A stretch of DNA of 15,914 nucleotides. It comes from Oceanospirillaceae bacterium UBA7410 (GTDB taxonomy: Bacteria; Pseudomonadota; Gammaproteobacteria; Pseudomonadales; Balneatricaceae). Numbering within the stretch: the first letter of the stretch is position 1; the number at the start of each line of letters is the position of its first letter. Under the pieces are notes generated by a model. That model worked only from the letters and a program-made list of their open reading frames with translations. It searched no databases and was not told where the DNA came from. Of this stretch, positions 15,395 to 15,914 are shown one piece after another. The translations under genes were made by a program, and so were the position numbers. The stretch is from NCBI GenBank assembly GCA_002470565.1, contig DKMQ01000041.1:24259-40172 (forward strand), read 5' to 3'.

Positions 15395-15428
15395 AGCACA
15401 CTGCCTAGACTAAGCTAGGCAGTGTGCT
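15395..15428. terminator. Hairpin terminator between convergent mscS and ettA
   Basis: A perfect 14-bp inverted repeat, AGCACACTGCCTAG (15395-15408) and CTAGGCAGTGTGCT (15415-15428), encloses the 6-nt loop ACTAAG. On the minus strand it is followed by TTTATTAAG, a usable U-rich tail for ettA transcription. On the plus strand the following bases GCAAAAGG have no T tract, so it would terminate mscS transcripts less well, or only shield their 3' end. It lies 10 nt after both flanking stop codons, as expected for a shared convergent terminator. Confidence 0.88.
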
Positions 15429-15437
15429 GCAAAAGGC

Positions 15438-15914
15438 TTAGGCCAATTTTTTATACTTCACCCGTGTAGGTTGGTGATCTTTGCCTGTGCGAGCTCTAAA
15501 GTCTTGTGCGTACTCAGAGTAGTTACCTTCAAAGAAAGTAGCCTTAGAGTTACCTTCATAAGCAAGCGTATGAGTACAAACTCGGTCTAAGAACCAACGG
15601 TCGTGCGAGATAACAATCGCTGCCCCAGGGAAAGCCAGCAAAGCTTCTTCTAACGCTCTTAAGGTTTCTACGTCTAGGTCGTTGGTCGGTTCGTCTAGCA
15701 GCAATACGTTGCCACCCTGCTTAAGTAGCTTAGCTAGGTGTAAGCGGTTACGCTCACCACCTGATAAATCTTTAACAAATTTTTGTTGATCATTGCCTTT
15801 AAAATTAAAGCGGCCCGCATAGGCCCGTGAAGGCACTTGGTAGCTACCTACAGTAAAGATGTCCTGCCCATCTGACAACTGTTCCCACACAGTTTTAGAG
15901 CCATCTAACGCACG
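15438..15914 (-). CDS. ettA: Energy-dependent translational throttle protein EttA (ABC-F), C-terminal part, truncated by window edge
   Basis: This is the C-terminal 158 residues of an ABC-F ATPase that binds the ribosomal E site and couples translation to cellular energy state. The frame is open to base 15914 and the N-terminal part, including the first ATPase domain, is outside the window. Visible parts of the second ATPase domain are the lead-in [20 protein letters not shown], the signature [15 protein letters not shown], Walker [14 protein letters not shown], and the switch histidine in [11 protein letters not shown]. The tail [18 protein letters not shown]...RVKYKKLA is close to E. coli EttA and distinguishes it from Uup and other ABC-F proteins. 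It converges on mscS with a shared terminator hairpin. Confidence 0.94.
   Translation of the reverse strand, partial: RALDGSKTVWEQLSDGQDIFTVGSYQVPSRAYAGRFNFKGNDQQKFVKDLSGGERNRLHLAKLLKQGGNVLLLDEPTNDLDVETLRALEEALLAFPGAAIVISHDRWFLDRVCTHTLAYEGNSKATFFEGNYSEYAQDFRARTGKDHQPTRVKYKKLA

Overview
The window looks like a chromosomal segment of a gammaproteobacterium of moderate to low GC (by eye, mid-40s percent). The clearest reason is gene order. The series metK, rsmE, gshB, yqgE, ruvX and then, after an interruption, yggS and proC follows the conserved block of Escherichia coli (metK...rsmE-gshB-yqgE-yqgF-yggR-yggS) and the pyrR-pyrB-pyrC' and yggS-proC blocks of Pseudomonas. The species cannot be read from the sequence. 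I see no tRNA, rRNA, CRISPR array, insertion sequence or phage gene.

Layout. Positions 1-3258 (+) hold a tight housekeeping run: the 3' end of metK (S-adenosylmethionine synthesis), rsmE (16S rRNA methylation), gshB (glutathione), yqgE/algH and ruvX. Positions 3305-6127 (+) hold a pyrimidine operon: pyrR, pyrB and a dihydroorotase-like pseudoenzyme (pyrC'), with overlapping genes. At 6238-6831 (+) lies an unusual orphan regulator with an N-terminal MerR/excisionase-type helix-turn-helix and a C-terminal response-regulator receiver.

Positions 12654-6838 (-) form the accessory part, one long catabolic operon. In transcription order it encodes a HisP-like ATPase, a periplasmic basic-amino-acid-type binding protein, an intrinsic terminator/attenuator hairpin, two HisQ/HisM-like permeases, and three subunits of a flavin/[2Fe-2S] dehydrogenase. 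The last three are a DAO-type FAD subunit, a 99-residue [2Fe-2S] protein and a large FAD/BFD-like subunit. This combination matches opine (octopine/nopaline) oxidases with their occ/noc transporters, and the related D-hydroxyproline dehydrogenase and HcnABC. The likely role is import and oxidative cleavage of an N-substituted amino acid or imino acid; the substrate is not determined.

Positions 12885-15384 (+) return to core genes: yggS (PLP homeostasis), proC (proline synthesis) and an MscS-type channel. The channel gene sits where yggT often lies. A strong hairpin at 15395-15428 separates it from the convergent ettA (ABC-F translation factor), which runs off the right edge. The catabolic operon and its neighbour regulator occupy the place where a pilT-like gene commonly lies between ruvX/pyrC' and yggS, so they look like an accessory insertion into a conserved neighbourhood.
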